From the NCBI RefSeq assembly GCF_012927345.1, contig NZ_JABBGJ010000019.1, positions 62,001 to 126,000 of the forward strand: a stretch of DNA of 64,000 bases. The letters run 5' to 3'. This stretch comes from Paraburkholderia polaris. Its GTDB lineage: Bacteria > Pseudomonadota > Gammaproteobacteria > Burkholderiales > Burkholderiaceae. Below, in pieces: positions 43,813 through 53,076 of the stretch. Made by a program: the position numbers and the translations under genes. Position 1 is the stretch's first letter, and every line of letters starts with the position of its first letter. Under the pieces are notes generated by a model. The model was not told where the DNA came from. It made no database searches and saw only the letters and a list, made by a program, of their open reading frames with translations.

Positions 43813-44553
43813 ATGCAGTTGTCAAAACGCCTTGCTGCCGAGCTGTTCGGCACCTTCTGGCTCGTGCTCGGGGGCTGCGGCAGCGCCGTCCTCGCCGCTA
43901 ACTTCGCCGGCCCGGTCCACGGTCTGGGCATCGGCTTCGTGGGCGTTTCGCTCGCATTCGGTCTCACTGTCCTGACAATGGCTTATGCGATCGGCCACAT
44001 CTCCGGCTGCCACCTGAATCCGGCGGTGAGCGTCGGCCTGACCGTCGCCGGCCGCTTTCCGGCTCGCGACCTGTTGCCGTACATCGTCGCGCAAGTGATC
44101 GGCGCGGTGCTGGGTGCGTTGGTGCTGTCGTTGATCGCATCGGGCAAACCGGGTTTCGACCTCGTCGCCAGTGGTTTCGCCAGTAACGGCTACGGTGAGC
44201 GCTCGCCGGGCCATTACTCGCTCGCGGCCGCTTTCATTTGCGAAGTGGTAATGACCGGCTTCTTCCTGTTCGTCATCCTCGGCGCGACCGACAGACGCGC
44301 GCCGGCCGGTTTCGCGCCAATCGCCATTGGCCTGTGCCTGACGCTGATTCACCTGATCTCGATTCCGGTCACCAACACGTCGGTCAACCCGGCCCGCTCC
44401 ACTGGCCCGGCGCTATTCGTCGGCGGCGCAGCGGTGGATCAGCTGTGGATGTTCTGGGTTGCGCCGATTATCGGCGCGGTGATCGCAGGCGTGCTGTACC
44501 CGGTCATCGCCGAAAGCCGTCGCGGCAATTCACAGGAACTGGCGCTCGACTGA
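43813..44553 (+). CDS. aqpZ: Aquaporin Z, water channel
   Basis: 246 residues from ATG 43813. Six membrane helices and two half-helices with HLNPAVSVG and SVNPARSTGPA, the two NPA boxes. Arg after the second NPA and His in LTLIHLISIPVTN fit the narrow water-selective filter. LAAELFGTFWLVLGGCGSAV is the standard AqpZ N-terminus. It moves water across the inner membrane. A perfect terminator follows. Confidence 0.97.
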   Translation: MQLSKRLAAELFGTFWLVLGGCGSAVLAANFAGPVHGLGIGFVGVSLAFGLTVLTMAYAIGHISGCHLNPAVSVGLTVAGRFPARDLLPYIVAQVIGAVLGALVLSLIASGKPGFDLVASGFASNGYGERSPGHYSLAAAFICEVVMTGFFLFVILGATDRRAPAGFAPIAIGLCLTLIHLISIPVTNTSVNPARSTGPALFVGGAAVDQLWMFWVAPIIGAVIAGVLYPVIAESRRGNSQELALD

Positions 44554-44580
44554 TCAGCGAGTGCACGTATCGAGGCAGTC

Positions 44581-44613
44581 AAAGCGGGCGCTACGGCGCC
44601 CGCTTTGTTTTGT
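44581..44613 (+). terminator. Rho-independent terminator after aqpZ
   Basis: AAAGCGGGCGC (44581-44591) and GCGCCCGCTTT (44596-44606) around TACG, then GTTTTGT. Confidence 0.9.
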
Positions 44614-44698
44614 GCGCACGAATGCAAGCGGCCCCGTGGCCCGCCAATGGCCCGCTGCTAGAATCGTGCGACTTCCCAAGCTCGCACAGGTGCTACCG

Positions 44699-45394
44699 AT
44701 GACCCGTTTCCGCGGATTCCTGCAAGGCGTCGCATTCTCCATCGGCGGTTTATGTGCAGGCGTACTGGCGCTACCCGCGGCCCATGCCGCGGACGGCAAT
44801 ACCGAAACGCTCGTATTCGTGCGCCACGGTGAAAAGCCCGCCAAGGGATACGGCCAGCTCAATTGCCAGGGGCTCAACCGTGCGCTGGCCTTGCCGGCAG
44901 TGATCGCCGCCAAGTTCGGCAAACCGGATGCGATCTACGCGCCCGATCCCGGCCAGCAAAAGGAGGACAGCGGCCGCTCCTACTACTATATTCGGCCGCT
45001 TGCGACCATCGAGCCGACCGCCATCCAATTCCAGATGCCGGTGCAAACGCCATACGGCTTTGCCCAGATCGATCAACTCGGCACGGCGCTCGTCAATCCG
45101 TCCAATCGCAACAAGCTGATTGTCGTTGCGTGGGAGCACAAGCTGATCGTGAAGTTGCTGCGCCAGATGATGAGCACGCATGGCGGCAATGCGGCCGATG
45201 TCCCCAACTGGCAAAGCGACGACTTCGACAGTATCTATATTGTTCGCCTCGACTGGCAAAACGGCACGGCCCACGCGAGTTTTAAGCTTGACCACCAAGG
45301 GCTGAACGGCCGCGCTGCGGATTGCCCATGCGCGGCGCTGCCGGGCGCCCCTTCTGCTACTGCGGCGGGTGCTTCCGCGGGCTCAGCTGATTAA
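44699..45394 (+). CDS. Exported histidine phosphatase family protein
   Basis: 231 residues from ATG 44699; earlier codons lie in the terminator region. A signal peptide ends near AAHAADG. The active-site motif LVFVRHGEKP (phospho-accepting His) and a second His in VVAWEHKLIVKLL are those of the histidine phosphatase (phosphoglycerate mutase-like) superfamily. The substrate is unknown. A C-terminal Cys/Ala/Pro/Ser-rich tail follows ADCPCAALPG. It seems a monocistronic gene. Confidence 0.88.
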   Translation: MTRFRGFLQGVAFSIGGLCAGVLALPAAHAADGNTETLVFVRHGEKPAKGYGQLNCQGLNRALALPAVIAAKFGKPDAIYAPDPGQQKEDSGRSYYYIRPLATIEPTAIQFQMPVQTPYGFAQIDQLGTALVNPSNRNKLIVVAWEHKLIVKLLRQMMSTHGGNAADVPNWQSDDFDSIYIVRLDWQNGTAHASFKLDHQGLNGRAADCPCAALPGAPSATAAGASAGSAD

Positions 45395-45679
45395 TCGGGT
45401 AATACAGATGTAAGCCGCGATTACGGGCGCGGCTGTCCGCTTTCTGCAGGTGGCGGCGACAACTGGGCGCCGATCCGTTCCAAGGAGCCGCGAAGCCTTA
45501 TATGACGGCGCTTCGAGCCGAAGGCCCATCCCGCGTGTTGCGGTCGAATGTTCCTTCTACAGCCTTTCAAACCCTGCGACGATGCTTGCAGTCCGTAACA
45601 TCTCGTCGCAGTCACCAACGCCCGGAATGCGTAGATTGGTCCTGTGCGACAAACATACGTCGCCTCACAGGAGAACAAC

Positions 45680-45970
45680 ATGAAACGCATCGTCACTCAC
45701 TTGCTGGTTGCTGCCGGCCTCGCGGCGGGCGCATGCGGTGTCGCGCAAGCGCATACGGATCTGAACATCGGCCTGTCGCTCGGCGCACCGGTTTATGCCC
45801 AGCCTGCACCGGTCTATGCAGCGCCTCAGCCGGTGTACTACGGCAACGGCGGCTGGGACCATCGCTACGACCGTGGCGGCTACTATCGCGACGACCACCG
45901 GGATAACCGCGGCTGGAATCACAACGGCCACGATGACCGTGGCGATCGCCGTGGCGGGTGGCACGGCTGA
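45680..45970 (+). CDS. Small exported protein rich in Asp, Arg, His and Gly
   Basis: 96 residues from ATG 45680 (AGGAGAA before it). Signal peptide ending GVAQAHTD; then a segment of repeated APVYAQPAPVYAAPQPVYYG and a C-terminal hydrophilic run (YRDDHRDNRGWNHNGHDDRG). This pattern is common among small Burkholderia envelope proteins of unknown function. It could bind metal ions through His/Asp, but that is not shown. Confidence 0.75.
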   Translation: MKRIVTHLLVAAGLAAGACGVAQAHTDLNIGLSLGAPVYAQPAPVYAAPQPVYYGNGGWDHRYDRGGYYRDDHRDNRGWNHNGHDDRGDRRGGWHG

Positions 45971-46019
45971 TCGTAGCGTTGGGTAGCGTCGCGTAGGGTC
46001 GCGAAGAACCGGCCCGTTT

Positions 46020-46841
46020 TCAGGACATCAGTTCGTCGTCGAGCGAGAAAAGTTTGCGCAGATGGTGCGCGACGCCCGCTTCGAAGTTGTTGCCGATGCG
46101 CGGCACATTCGGCAGACGCGTGATGAGATCGGGATTGGCGTTGTTCATCATGAACGGATGGCCGGCTGTCTCCAGCAGATCGATATCGTTCATGTTGTCG
46201 CCGAACGCCACGCATTGCGAGGCGGCGACGCCAAGGCGCTCGAGCACGATTTGCAACGCACGCCCCTTCGATACGTTCGACGTCATCACCTCCAGACAGT
46301 CTGGCAGCGAATAAGTGACGTACAGTGCGTCGCCGAATTCGCGCGCCAGGTTGGCCGAGACGTGCGCGAGATCGGCGGGCTCACCGATGTAAAGGACCTT
46401 CGCGATGTCGACGCCGTCGTGCTTCGGCAGATCGGTTACCTCGTAGGTGAAGCCGGAATCCTGATGGAATTTCAGCAGGTCCGGTGCATCCCGGTCGATC
46501 AACCACGCCTGGTCGGCGAACAGGTTGACGATCACGCGGCCGTGCGCGCCGGCGATTTCCGGCTGCACCAGCCGCTGCACGATGGCCGGAGGCAGGTCAT
46601 CGGCGTGGATCACTGTGTTGTCCGGCGCGTGAATGCGAGCGCCGTTCGACGTGATCAGATACGGGTTGATGCCCAGCAGGTCGCGAATGCCCGCAACGTC
46701 GCAGTAGTGGCGGCCCGTCGCGATCACGAAGTGCAGCCCATCGCTTTCGAGCTTACGCACGGTGGCGATCGTGAACGGGTCCACCTGGTGATCGGCGTTG
46801 AGCAGCGTACCGTCGAGATCAGTGGCAATGACTTTGTACAT
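46020..46841 (-). CDS. HAD superfamily (Cof type) sugar/nucleotide phosphatase
   Basis: 273 residues. HAD motif I VIATDLDGTLLNADHQ with the catalytic Asp pair, Thr/Ser in FVIATGRHY and LITSNGARI, Lys in NVSKGRAL and motif IV VAFGDNMNDIDLLETAGH. The C2-type cap lies between, about residues 85-195. Members of the Cof/YidA group remove phosphate from small phosphorylated metabolites. It starts 87 bases after the BadF-type kinase stop, in the same direction, so an operon is possible. Confidence 0.93.
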   Translation of the reverse strand: MYKVIATDLDGTLLNADHQVDPFTIATVRKLESDGLHFVIATGRHYCDVAGIRDLLGINPYLITSNGARIHAPDNTVIHADDLPPAIVQRLVQPEIAGAHGRVIVNLFADQAWLIDRDAPDLLKFHQDSGFTYEVTDLPKHDGVDIAKVLYIGEPADLAHVSANLAREFGDALYVTYSLPDCLEVMTSNVSKGRALQIVLERLGVAASQCVAFGDNMNDIDLLETAGHPFMMNNANPDLITRLPNVPRIGNNFEAGVAHHLRKLFSLDDELMS

Positions 46842-46928
46842 AGTGTGAGCAGCCGGGCAGCGTCAAAGATCGCATTTTACCGTTGCGCGCCGTCTCGGTG
46901 AGATCGCACTCCGCGCGCGGGGCGATTC

Positions 46929-47810
46929 TCAACCGGCGATGCGAACCGCTTCGCGCTGCGCCAACTGCAAACCGCCGTGTGCGGAGTCCGCCAACGGCTC
47001 GCGCAAACGGGCCTGATAAATCTGCGGCACGTACTCGCGCAAGGGTGCGCCGAGACCGCCGCACAGCGCGACCGGCAAGGTCGCCGAAGGGTCGAGCGCG
47101 GCAATCATCTTGCCCACGTCCACGCCGGCCTCGCCGAGCAGACGCGCAGCGAACGGATGCGTGCGATGCGCGATGACGATCGGTGCGAGCCTCGCATAAG
47201 TGGTCTGATTGGCTTCGCACAGCCAGACCACCAGGCTGTCGCGGTCATGCGCACCAGTGTGGGCAAGCAGCGCCTGCGCGAGATCGTCGTTGGGCGCACG
47301 CCCGTCGAGCGCCTGCTGCGCGTGCACGATGCCCCGCAGCCCGAGCCAGGCGCCGCTCGCTTCGTCGCCCGACGGGTAGCCGAAGCCGCCAGCGACTCGG
47401 TACTCGCCATTGCCGTCAAACGCGGCCGCCTGACTGCCGGTGCCAAGCGCGACGACCACGCCGTGCGCCCCGCCATGCGCACCAAGCAAGGTGGTGTACA
47501 CATCGCTTTCCACCGCGAGCCCTGCTACCGCTGGCGCCTGCGCGCGAAACGCGGCCAACCAGTCGCGATTATTAACCCCTGCCAACCCGCAACCGAGTAC
47601 GCAGCGCGCCCAGTCCAGCGGCACGCCGGCGCGTGCAAACGCATCGGCGCAGCCGGCCTCGATGGCCTGCCACGCGCGCTCCACGCCGAGACCCAGACCC
47701 GAGGGCCCGCTCGCCGCCTGCGCCAGTTCGCGGCCCTGCGCGTCGCCGAGTACGACGCGCGTACCGCTGCCGCCGCCGTCAATGCCGATCAGAAAGAGGT
47801 CTTTATTCAT
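46929..47810 (-). CDS. BadF/BadG/BcrA/BcrD-type ATPase, likely N-acetylglucosamine kinase
   Basis: 293 residues. The actin-like ATPase fold has the phosphate-1 motif FLIGIDGGGSGTRVVL, the phosphate-2 region VVVALGTGSQAAAF and GGFGYPSGDEASGAWLGLRG, and an adenosine site VALCGGLGAPLREYV. This layout is that of BadF-type sugar kinases such as N-acetylglucosamine kinase; the exact sugar is not proven. It precedes the HAD phosphatase. No transporter is next to it. Confidence 0.9.
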   Translation of the reverse strand: MNKDLFLIGIDGGGSGTRVVLGDAQGRELAQAASGPSGLGLGVERAWQAIEAGCADAFARAGVPLDWARCVLGCGLAGVNNRDWLAAFRAQAPAVAGLAVESDVYTTLLGAHGGAHGVVVALGTGSQAAAFDGNGEYRVAGGFGYPSGDEASGAWLGLRGIVHAQQALDGRAPNDDLAQALLAHTGAHDRDSLVVWLCEANQTTYARLAPIVIAHRTHPFAARLLGEAGVDVGKMIAALDPSATLPVALCGGLGAPLREYVPQIYQARLREPLADSAHGGLQLAQREAVRIAG

Positions 47811-47950
47811 CGAATCGAGTGAGTTCAGGTGGTGAATAAGGCATAGCGTGGCAGGTCAGTTTCAATCCGGCAATCGGCCGAATGGCCAGCTTGCAGCACG
47901 CACGGCTTCCGCTATGCTGACGGGCGACATGACAACGCGGGAGCGCGACA

Positions 47951-48550
47951 GTGACACAGCAGCGATGCAACTGGGTATCGAGCGAAGCGCTCGCACACTA
48001 CCACGACACCGAATGGGGCGTGCCCTCGCGCGACGATCAGCATTTGTTCGAACTGCTTGTGCTGGAAGGCGCGCAGGCGGGTTTGTCATGGTCGACGATT
48101 CTCAACAAACGAACCGGCTATCGTCGCGCATTCGCCGACTTCAACATCGACAAGGTATCGCGCTTTACGCCCAAACACATCGATGCGCTGGTGCTGGACG
48201 AAAGTATCGTGCGCCATCGCGGCAAGATCGAGTCGGCCATTACCAACGCTCGCGCCGTGCAGCAAATTCAGGCCGAACACGGCTCGCTCGCCAACTTCGT
48301 ATGGTCGTTCGTCGATCAGACGCCGATCCAGAACGATTGGGCATCATATAAACAAGCGCCGGCATCCACCGAGATTTCGGACGCGCTCAGCAAGGGATTG
48401 AAGCGCTACGGCTGCAAGTTCGTCGGCTCGACGATCTGCTACGCGTTCATGCAGGCAGTCGGCATGGTGAACGACCATGAGGCGAGTTGCATGTGCCGCG
48501 CGCGATGCGCGGCGCTCGGCAAGAAGGGACGCAATCGTAAAGCGGGTTGA
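47951..48550 (+). CDS. tag: DNA-3-methyladenine glycosylase I
   Basis: 199 residues from GTG 47951. RCNWV and ALAHYHDTEWGVPSRDD at the N-terminus, then LFELLVLEGAQAGLSWSTIL and the C-terminal VNDHEASCMCR. The Cys/His of the start and the His-x3-Cys near the end are the zinc site known in E. coli Tag. The enzyme removes 3-methyladenine from DNA. It is divergent from the BadF gene and converges on rpsU. Confidence 0.96.
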   Translation: MTQQRCNWVSSEALAHYHDTEWGVPSRDDQHLFELLVLEGAQAGLSWSTILNKRTGYRRAFADFNIDKVSRFTPKHIDALVLDESIVRHRGKIESAITNARAVQQIQAEHGSLANFVWSFVDQTPIQNDWASYKQAPASTEISDALSKGLKRYGCKFVGSTICYAFMQAVGMVNDHEASCMCRARCAALGKKGRNRKAG

Positions 48551-48692
48551 GGCGGCCACCTGAAGGGAAATGGCAGAAGGCTCAGCCAGCCACGCGCGCG
48601 TCACACCGTGGCACACCCCGCGTGACGGCAGAAGCAAGCCGACGACTCAACCGCAGAAACCCACCGCAGCCCAACGCAAACCCCCGCCCCAA

Positions 48693-48733
48693 AGCAAAAC
48701 GGCGATGTGGCTTCTTTCGAAGCTCACACCGCC
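48693..48733 (-). terminator. Terminator hairpin after rpsU
   Basis: On the minus strand GGCGGTGTGAGCTTC pairs with GAAGCCACATCGCC (one bulge, one wobble) around GAAA, then GTTTTGCTTT. It lies 43 bases after the rpsU stop. Confidence 0.75.
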
Positions 48734-48775
48734 GTTCGGCGTGCAATGCGCGAAATGCAGCGCGGAAAAGCGTGC

Positions 48776-48988
48776 TTAGTGCAGCTTTTTCGGCAGCATC
48801 TGGCTGCGCAGGCGCTTGTGCAGGCGCTTCACAGCAGCAGCCTTCTTGCGCTTACGTGCCGTGGTCGGCTTTTCGTACGATTGACGCTCACGCAGTTCAG
48901 CGATCAGGCCATTCTTTTCGATTGCCCGACGAAAGCGGCGAATCGCCACTTCGAACGGCTCATTTTCTTTCAGAAGAATCGTCGTCAT
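48776..48988 (-). CDS. rpsU: Ribosomal protein S21
   Basis: 70 residues. MTTILLKENEPFEVAIRRFR with IEKNGLIAELRERQSYEKPT and a Lys/Arg-rich end (RKRKKAAAVKRLHKRL) is S21 of the 30S subunit, which helps start translation. The upstream 48989-49357 stretch contains no gene and must hold its promoter and leader. Confidence 0.98.
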   Translation of the reverse strand: MTTILLKENEPFEVAIRRFRRAIEKNGLIAELRERQSYEKPTTARKRKKAAAVKRLHKRLRSQMLPKKLH

Positions 48989-49357
48989 GTAATTCCTAAC
49001 TCAATCACTTGATAGGGGTAAATTGCGTGGCGGTTACCGCTTTTGGTACCGCTCACGCGCCGGCCCTCCGGTCGTTTCGATTCATGGCCAGTAACAGGCA
49101 AACGCGGGCAGAACCCGGCCAAACCACGAATGAAACGAGAGGCATAACGGCCACGGAGGCCGGAAAAGAGAGGTGGGGAGTTCACCGCGGAACGCGGACA
49201 GACGTAATGCCGAAGCCGCGTCTGTTGCCATTTCGCCAACCTTTCATCAATGAAAAACATTGACGAAACAGGCAAAGATCTCAATTCACTCCCGATGATA
49301 TCAGGAAACTCTCCATCCTACCAGGGGTTTAGCGACCGCGCCAGGTCTCCTGCGCGA

Positions 49358-50299
49358 TCAGGCGCTCGCCTCATCCAGTTCGCGGATATCGTCGCCGGTC
49401 AACATCAGGTGGACGGCGGCGGCCAAGCTCTTGAGCTGGTCGACCGAGGTCGCGCTGGCAATTGGGGCCGTTACACTCGGACGAGCAATCAACCATGCCA
49501 GTGCGACGGTGGCCGGCGTGCTGCCGTGCCGCTCGGCGACCCGGTCGAGCGCGTCCAGAATCCGCAATCCGCGCTCGTTCAGATACTTCTCGACCCGGCT
49601 GCCGCGCGCCTTGTTGGCCAGATCCGCTCGTGAGCGGTATTTGCCGGACAGAAAGCCGCTTGCAAGACTGTAATACACCACCACGCCGAGCTGATTGGCG
49701 AGCGCCACCGGTTCGATGTCACGCTCATACTCCGCGCGGTCGTACAAGTTGTACTCCGGCTGCAGCAATTGATATTCGGGCAGCCCGTGCTGACGGGACA
49801 CGGCGAGCGCCTCCTCGACGCGCACGCCACTGTAGTTCGACGCGCCGATCACCCGCACCTTGCCTGCCTCGATCAGCTTCTGATATGCGCCGAGGGTTTC
49901 GGCCAGCGGCGTTTCGGTGTCGTCGTCGTGGGAAAAATAGACGTCGATGTAATCAGTTTGCAGGCGTCGCAGCGAGTCTTCGACCGCTGCCTGAATGTTG
50001 GCCGCTGACAGTCCCTTGCGCTGCGGATGCTTGGCGACTTTGGTGGCGAGCACAATCCTGTCGCGTTTGCCGCTGCGGCGGAACCACTTGCCGAGGATGG
50101 TTTCCGATTCGCCGCCCTGATTGCCCGGCACCCATGCTGAATACACATCCGCTGTGTCGATGAAGTCGAGACCCGCGTCGACGAACGCATCGAGGATCGC
50201 AAACGAGGTCGCCTCATCGGCGGTCCAGCCAAATACATTGCCGCCGAACATCAGCGGCGCAACCTGTAATTCCGAATGACCAATACGGCGCTTTTGCAC
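49358..50299 (-). CDS. Aldo/keto reductase
   Basis: 313 residues from GTG 50299 with GGAGGAATT before it. Barrel motifs LDFIDTADVYSAW (catalytic Asp and Tyr), VLATKVAKHP (Lys) and VYFSHDDDTETPLAE (His) form the catalytic tetrad; the NADPH-binding end has LAWLIARPSVTAPIASAT. The substrate is not known. The 343-base gap 50300-50642 to the SerC-like gene shows no gene, so it is probably a separate unit. Confidence 0.93.
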   Translation of the reverse strand: MQKRRIGHSELQVAPLMFGGNVFGWTADEATSFAILDAFVDAGLDFIDTADVYSAWVPGNQGGESETILGKWFRRSGKRDRIVLATKVAKHPQRKGLSAANIQAAVEDSLRRLQTDYIDVYFSHDDDTETPLAETLGAYQKLIEAGKVRVIGASNYSGVRVEEALAVSRQHGLPEYQLLQPEYNLYDRAEYERDIEPVALANQLGVVVYYSLASGFLSGKYRSRADLANKARGSRVEKYLNERGLRILDALDRVAERHGSTPATVALAWLIARPSVTAPIASATSVDQLKSLAAAVHLMLTGDDIRELDEASA

Positions 50300-50642
50300 A
50301 ATTCCTCCACGGTTTTTTGCCAGAGAGAAACAGAGAATACGCCGTCTCGCTAGTCCCTGCAGCGCGACGCCAGGACAATCCTACGGCTTTTCGGCGAAGA
50401 GCCTCAACTCGAAAGCCAGTCGGCCGGCCGCCGCACCGCCTCGTTGTACAGTCGGCCGGGCTCGTGCGCCCGTTCGCTGCGACGGGCTGTTCCCGCAGCA
50501 ACCGGACGGTGTGCCTGCCAAGATTCCCGTCAAGCCACTAACTCGTCGAGCGTCCTGATCAGGTCGTAGACGATTGAAATCCGGAATTGCAGCGTGCGAC
50601 GAACCTGGGGAGACACGACTGCCAGCCGCCCCTTGTTGGCGC

Positions 50643-51737
50643 TCACACGCGTTGCAGACTAAATTCCGTCAGGGCATTCGTGAGGATATCGACCGCCTCC
50701 TCCGTAACGGCGTTATATAGCGACGCCCGCAACCCTCCAATCGAACGATGGCCCTCCAGTCCAACGATCCCTTGTTCCCGCGCCGTCTCGACAAATGCAT
50801 CGTCGAGTCGCGCATCGCCAAACGTAAACGCCACGTTCATCTGCGAGCGCCACGGGCGATCCGCGTGGATCGTCACCGCATCGCCCAAAGCGTCCAGTGT
50901 TTCGTATAACCGCTTCGCCTTTCTTTCGTTGATGCTTTGCATCGAATGCAAACCGCCAATCTCGAAGCGCAGCCAACGCGTAATCAACGTCATGACATAG
51001 ATCGCGAATACGGGCGGCGTGTTGTAGTTTGAGCCATGTGACACGTGCGTGCGAAGGTCAAGAATGGCCGGCAGACCATCCGGAATCCGTTCGAGAAGAG
51101 ACCGTTTGATGATCGCGACCGTCACCCCTGCAGGACCCAGGTTCTTCTGGGCATGGGCATACATCATCGAGAATAAATCTGGCCGGAACGGCTTCGACAG
51201 AAAATCGGACGACATATCCGCAATAAGCGGCACGGGCATCTCATCTTCACAATTAGGAAATTGCAAGCCCTCCACGGTCTCGTTCGACACGTAGTGCAGA
51301 TAAGCAGCCGACCTCGACACATCCAGCGCCTGGAGGTCAGGCAGTTGCCGATAGCCCGTCGCGCGACCATCCCACGCGACCTTTCTCGCGGTCACTTTGG
51401 CCGCTTCCGAGGTCGCCCGACCGCTCCAATAGCCGGACGTCACGTATTCTGGCGGTGCGCTGGCCTGCGTAGCGAAATTCATTGGAATCATCGCGAACTG
51501 CAGACTGCTGCCACCCTGCAGAAATGTGACCGCGTAGTCATCGGAAATGCCGAGCAGGCTGCGCAGGTTCTGTTCTACTTCATTCAGTATCGACAGGAAC
51601 CAGTCCGATCGATGGCTCATGCCGAGCACCGATATGCCCGTCTCCGGCAGACGCGCAACGGCCTCACGGGTTTGCTCCAGCACGGTTTCCGGAAGCGCAC
51701 CGGGACCACCGGAAAAATTCAATGTGTTGGATTTCAT
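50643..51737 (-). CDS. SerC-type phosphoserine aminotransferase paralogue
   Basis: 364 residues from ATG 51737 (MKSNTLNFSGGPGALPETVL); an ATG at 51770, inside the end of the ATP-grasp gene, is an alternative. The PLP lysine is Lys198 in AHAQKNLGPAGVTVA, the same number as in E. coli SerC. GMSHRSDWF, THVSHGSNYNTPPVFAIYVM and GLEGHRSIGGLRASLYNA are family motifs. Housekeeping serC in Burkholderia normally lies with pheA and aroA; this copy follows an ATP-grasp gene and a short peptide gene instead, suggesting a special role, perhaps on a related amino acid. Whether another serC exists is outside the window. Confidence 0.85.
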   Translation of the reverse strand: MKSNTLNFSGGPGALPETVLEQTREAVARLPETGISVLGMSHRSDWFLSILNEVEQNLRSLLGISDDYAVTFLQGGSSLQFAMIPMNFATQASAPPEYVTSGYWSGRATSEAAKVTARKVAWDGRATGYRQLPDLQALDVSRSAAYLHYVSNETVEGLQFPNCEDEMPVPLIADMSSDFLSKPFRPDLFSMMYAHAQKNLGPAGVTVAIIKRSLLERIPDGLPAILDLRTHVSHGSNYNTPPVFAIYVMTLITRWLRFEIGGLHSMQSINERKAKRLYETLDALGDAVTIHADRPWRSQMNVAFTFGDARLDDAFVETAREQGIVGLEGHRSIGGLRASLYNAVTEEAVDILTNALTEFSLQRV

Positions 51738-51763
51738 GGTTCGTGGACAAGCCTTCGGTTGAA

Positions 51764-53005
51764 TTAACATGAGCCCGCTGCCGCGCGGCGCAGCATCTGG
51801 TGAAATGCGTCGAAGACCCGACGCATTTGCGAGGCCTTATAAGGAAACGTGTCTGGATCGTCCATGTCATGCACGACCATCGCGGTGGCAATCTCGAAGA
51901 TGAGCAGACGGCCATCGCTCGTTTCAGCGCAGTCGAATCCTACGTAGTCCAGATCAGTCGTTTCAGCAATCATGCGAAGCGCTTCGCGGTGACGCACAGC
52001 AAAGTCGGAATCGAAGCTTGCCATCAGGTTCGCCTCCTCCTCCCTGCGCTCAGGGTGCGCAATCATCTCGACGTACGGGTAGTGGACCATCCATTCGCGC
52101 GAAATCCCCATATGGCACACGAAAGGCGCCCCCTCAATCATCACGATCCGGTACTTACGGAACAAGCCGTCCGCGCTGCTGTAGTCGATAAAAGGCGCGA
52201 CGTAATATTCCTGAACGTCCGTGCCGTTCACATAACGTGCAAGGTCAAGCCCGTCAGACACTTTCACCAACCCTTGTCCGGCGTGCGAGCCCACTGGCCT
52301 CACAATGAACGGGTAGTGTCCGTCTAGCACATCGGACAGATCGAACGTACCTGACGCGGCTTCGAGAATCCGCTCGCGGGACAGCCGCACGGTGTGCGCC
52401 ATGCAAATCCCGGGAACCTTGCCCAGCAGCGCATAGGCAGCGTCACGCGTTGTGTGCGAAATGCGCTCGGGCCGGTTCAGCACACGGCAATCAGCGCGAC
52501 GGGTTAGCGCTGCAATTCGAGCGAGCGGGTCAGCGTTTTCATCCAACGCGCACGCCGCGACGAGAATGACATCGTGTTCCGGCAAACTCGCGTCCTGAGG
52601 CAAATCTCCATCAACGTACAACACGTCGACCTGAAGATCGGCGCTCTCAACCAGGCATTCAAACGGCGTATTCGCCATGAGATCGCCAGGGGATTTGAGC
52701 ACGAGCACCTTTACCGGCGCCTCGGCCGAGCGCGCACTCTTTAGCCGGTAATGCCTGCGCATTTGAAGTGCCAGGTTTTGAACGGTGAGTGCGGACGCTT
52801 TCTGGTATTTGAGTTGCAGCACCAGGGACAATTCGAGTAGGGCGTACGGATCCTCATAGCGCTGGCTATGCGCGAGCAAGCGCTCCCCGAGCGGCGTGAG
52901 ATCATTTCCCGCCGTCGCTGCTCTGAGCAAAGCGGCCAGACCCAACGGCTGATAAGCCGGTGGGTGCCCTGCCTCCGCAGTGAGCGGTGTTTGAACAGGA
53001 TTCAT
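51764..53005 (-). CDS. ATP-grasp domain protein, possible peptide or amino acid ligase
   Basis: 413 residues. Residues about 1-95 are a helical region of unknown role. A pre-ATP-grasp domain (KVLVLKSPGDLMANTPFECL onward, about 97-200) is followed by an ATP-grasp domain with YPFIVRPVGSHAGQGLVKV, GLFRKYRIVMIEGAPFVCHM and LDYVGFDCAETSDGRLLIFE. The usual metal-binding E-x-N reads EIA here, so the Asn is missing. Such domains join a carboxylate to an amine using ATP. Its neighbours, a 65-codon gene 71 bases upstream and a SerC paralogue 26 bases downstream, suggest a joint pathway. No substrate is known. Confidence 0.8.
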   Translation of the reverse strand: MNPVQTPLTAEAGHPPAYQPLGLAALLRAATAGNDLTPLGERLLAHSQRYEDPYALLELSLVLQLKYQKASALTVQNLALQMRRHYRLKSARSAEAPVKVLVLKSPGDLMANTPFECLVESADLQVDVLYVDGDLPQDASLPEHDVILVAACALDENADPLARIAALTRRADCRVLNRPERISHTTRDAAYALLGKVPGICMAHTVRLSRERILEAASGTFDLSDVLDGHYPFIVRPVGSHAGQGLVKVSDGLDLARYVNGTDVQEYYVAPFIDYSSADGLFRKYRIVMIEGAPFVCHMGISREWMVHYPYVEMIAHPERREEEANLMASFDSDFAVRHREALRMIAETTDLDYVGFDCAETSDGRLLIFEIATAMVVHDMDDPDTFPYKASQMRRVFDAFHQMLRRAAAGSC

Positions 53006-53076
53006 GGATGAGACGCTTCGATAAAGTGATACACGGTGAGAGGAGTTAGCTTCACGTGCGTTTTCTTACGCACGGT

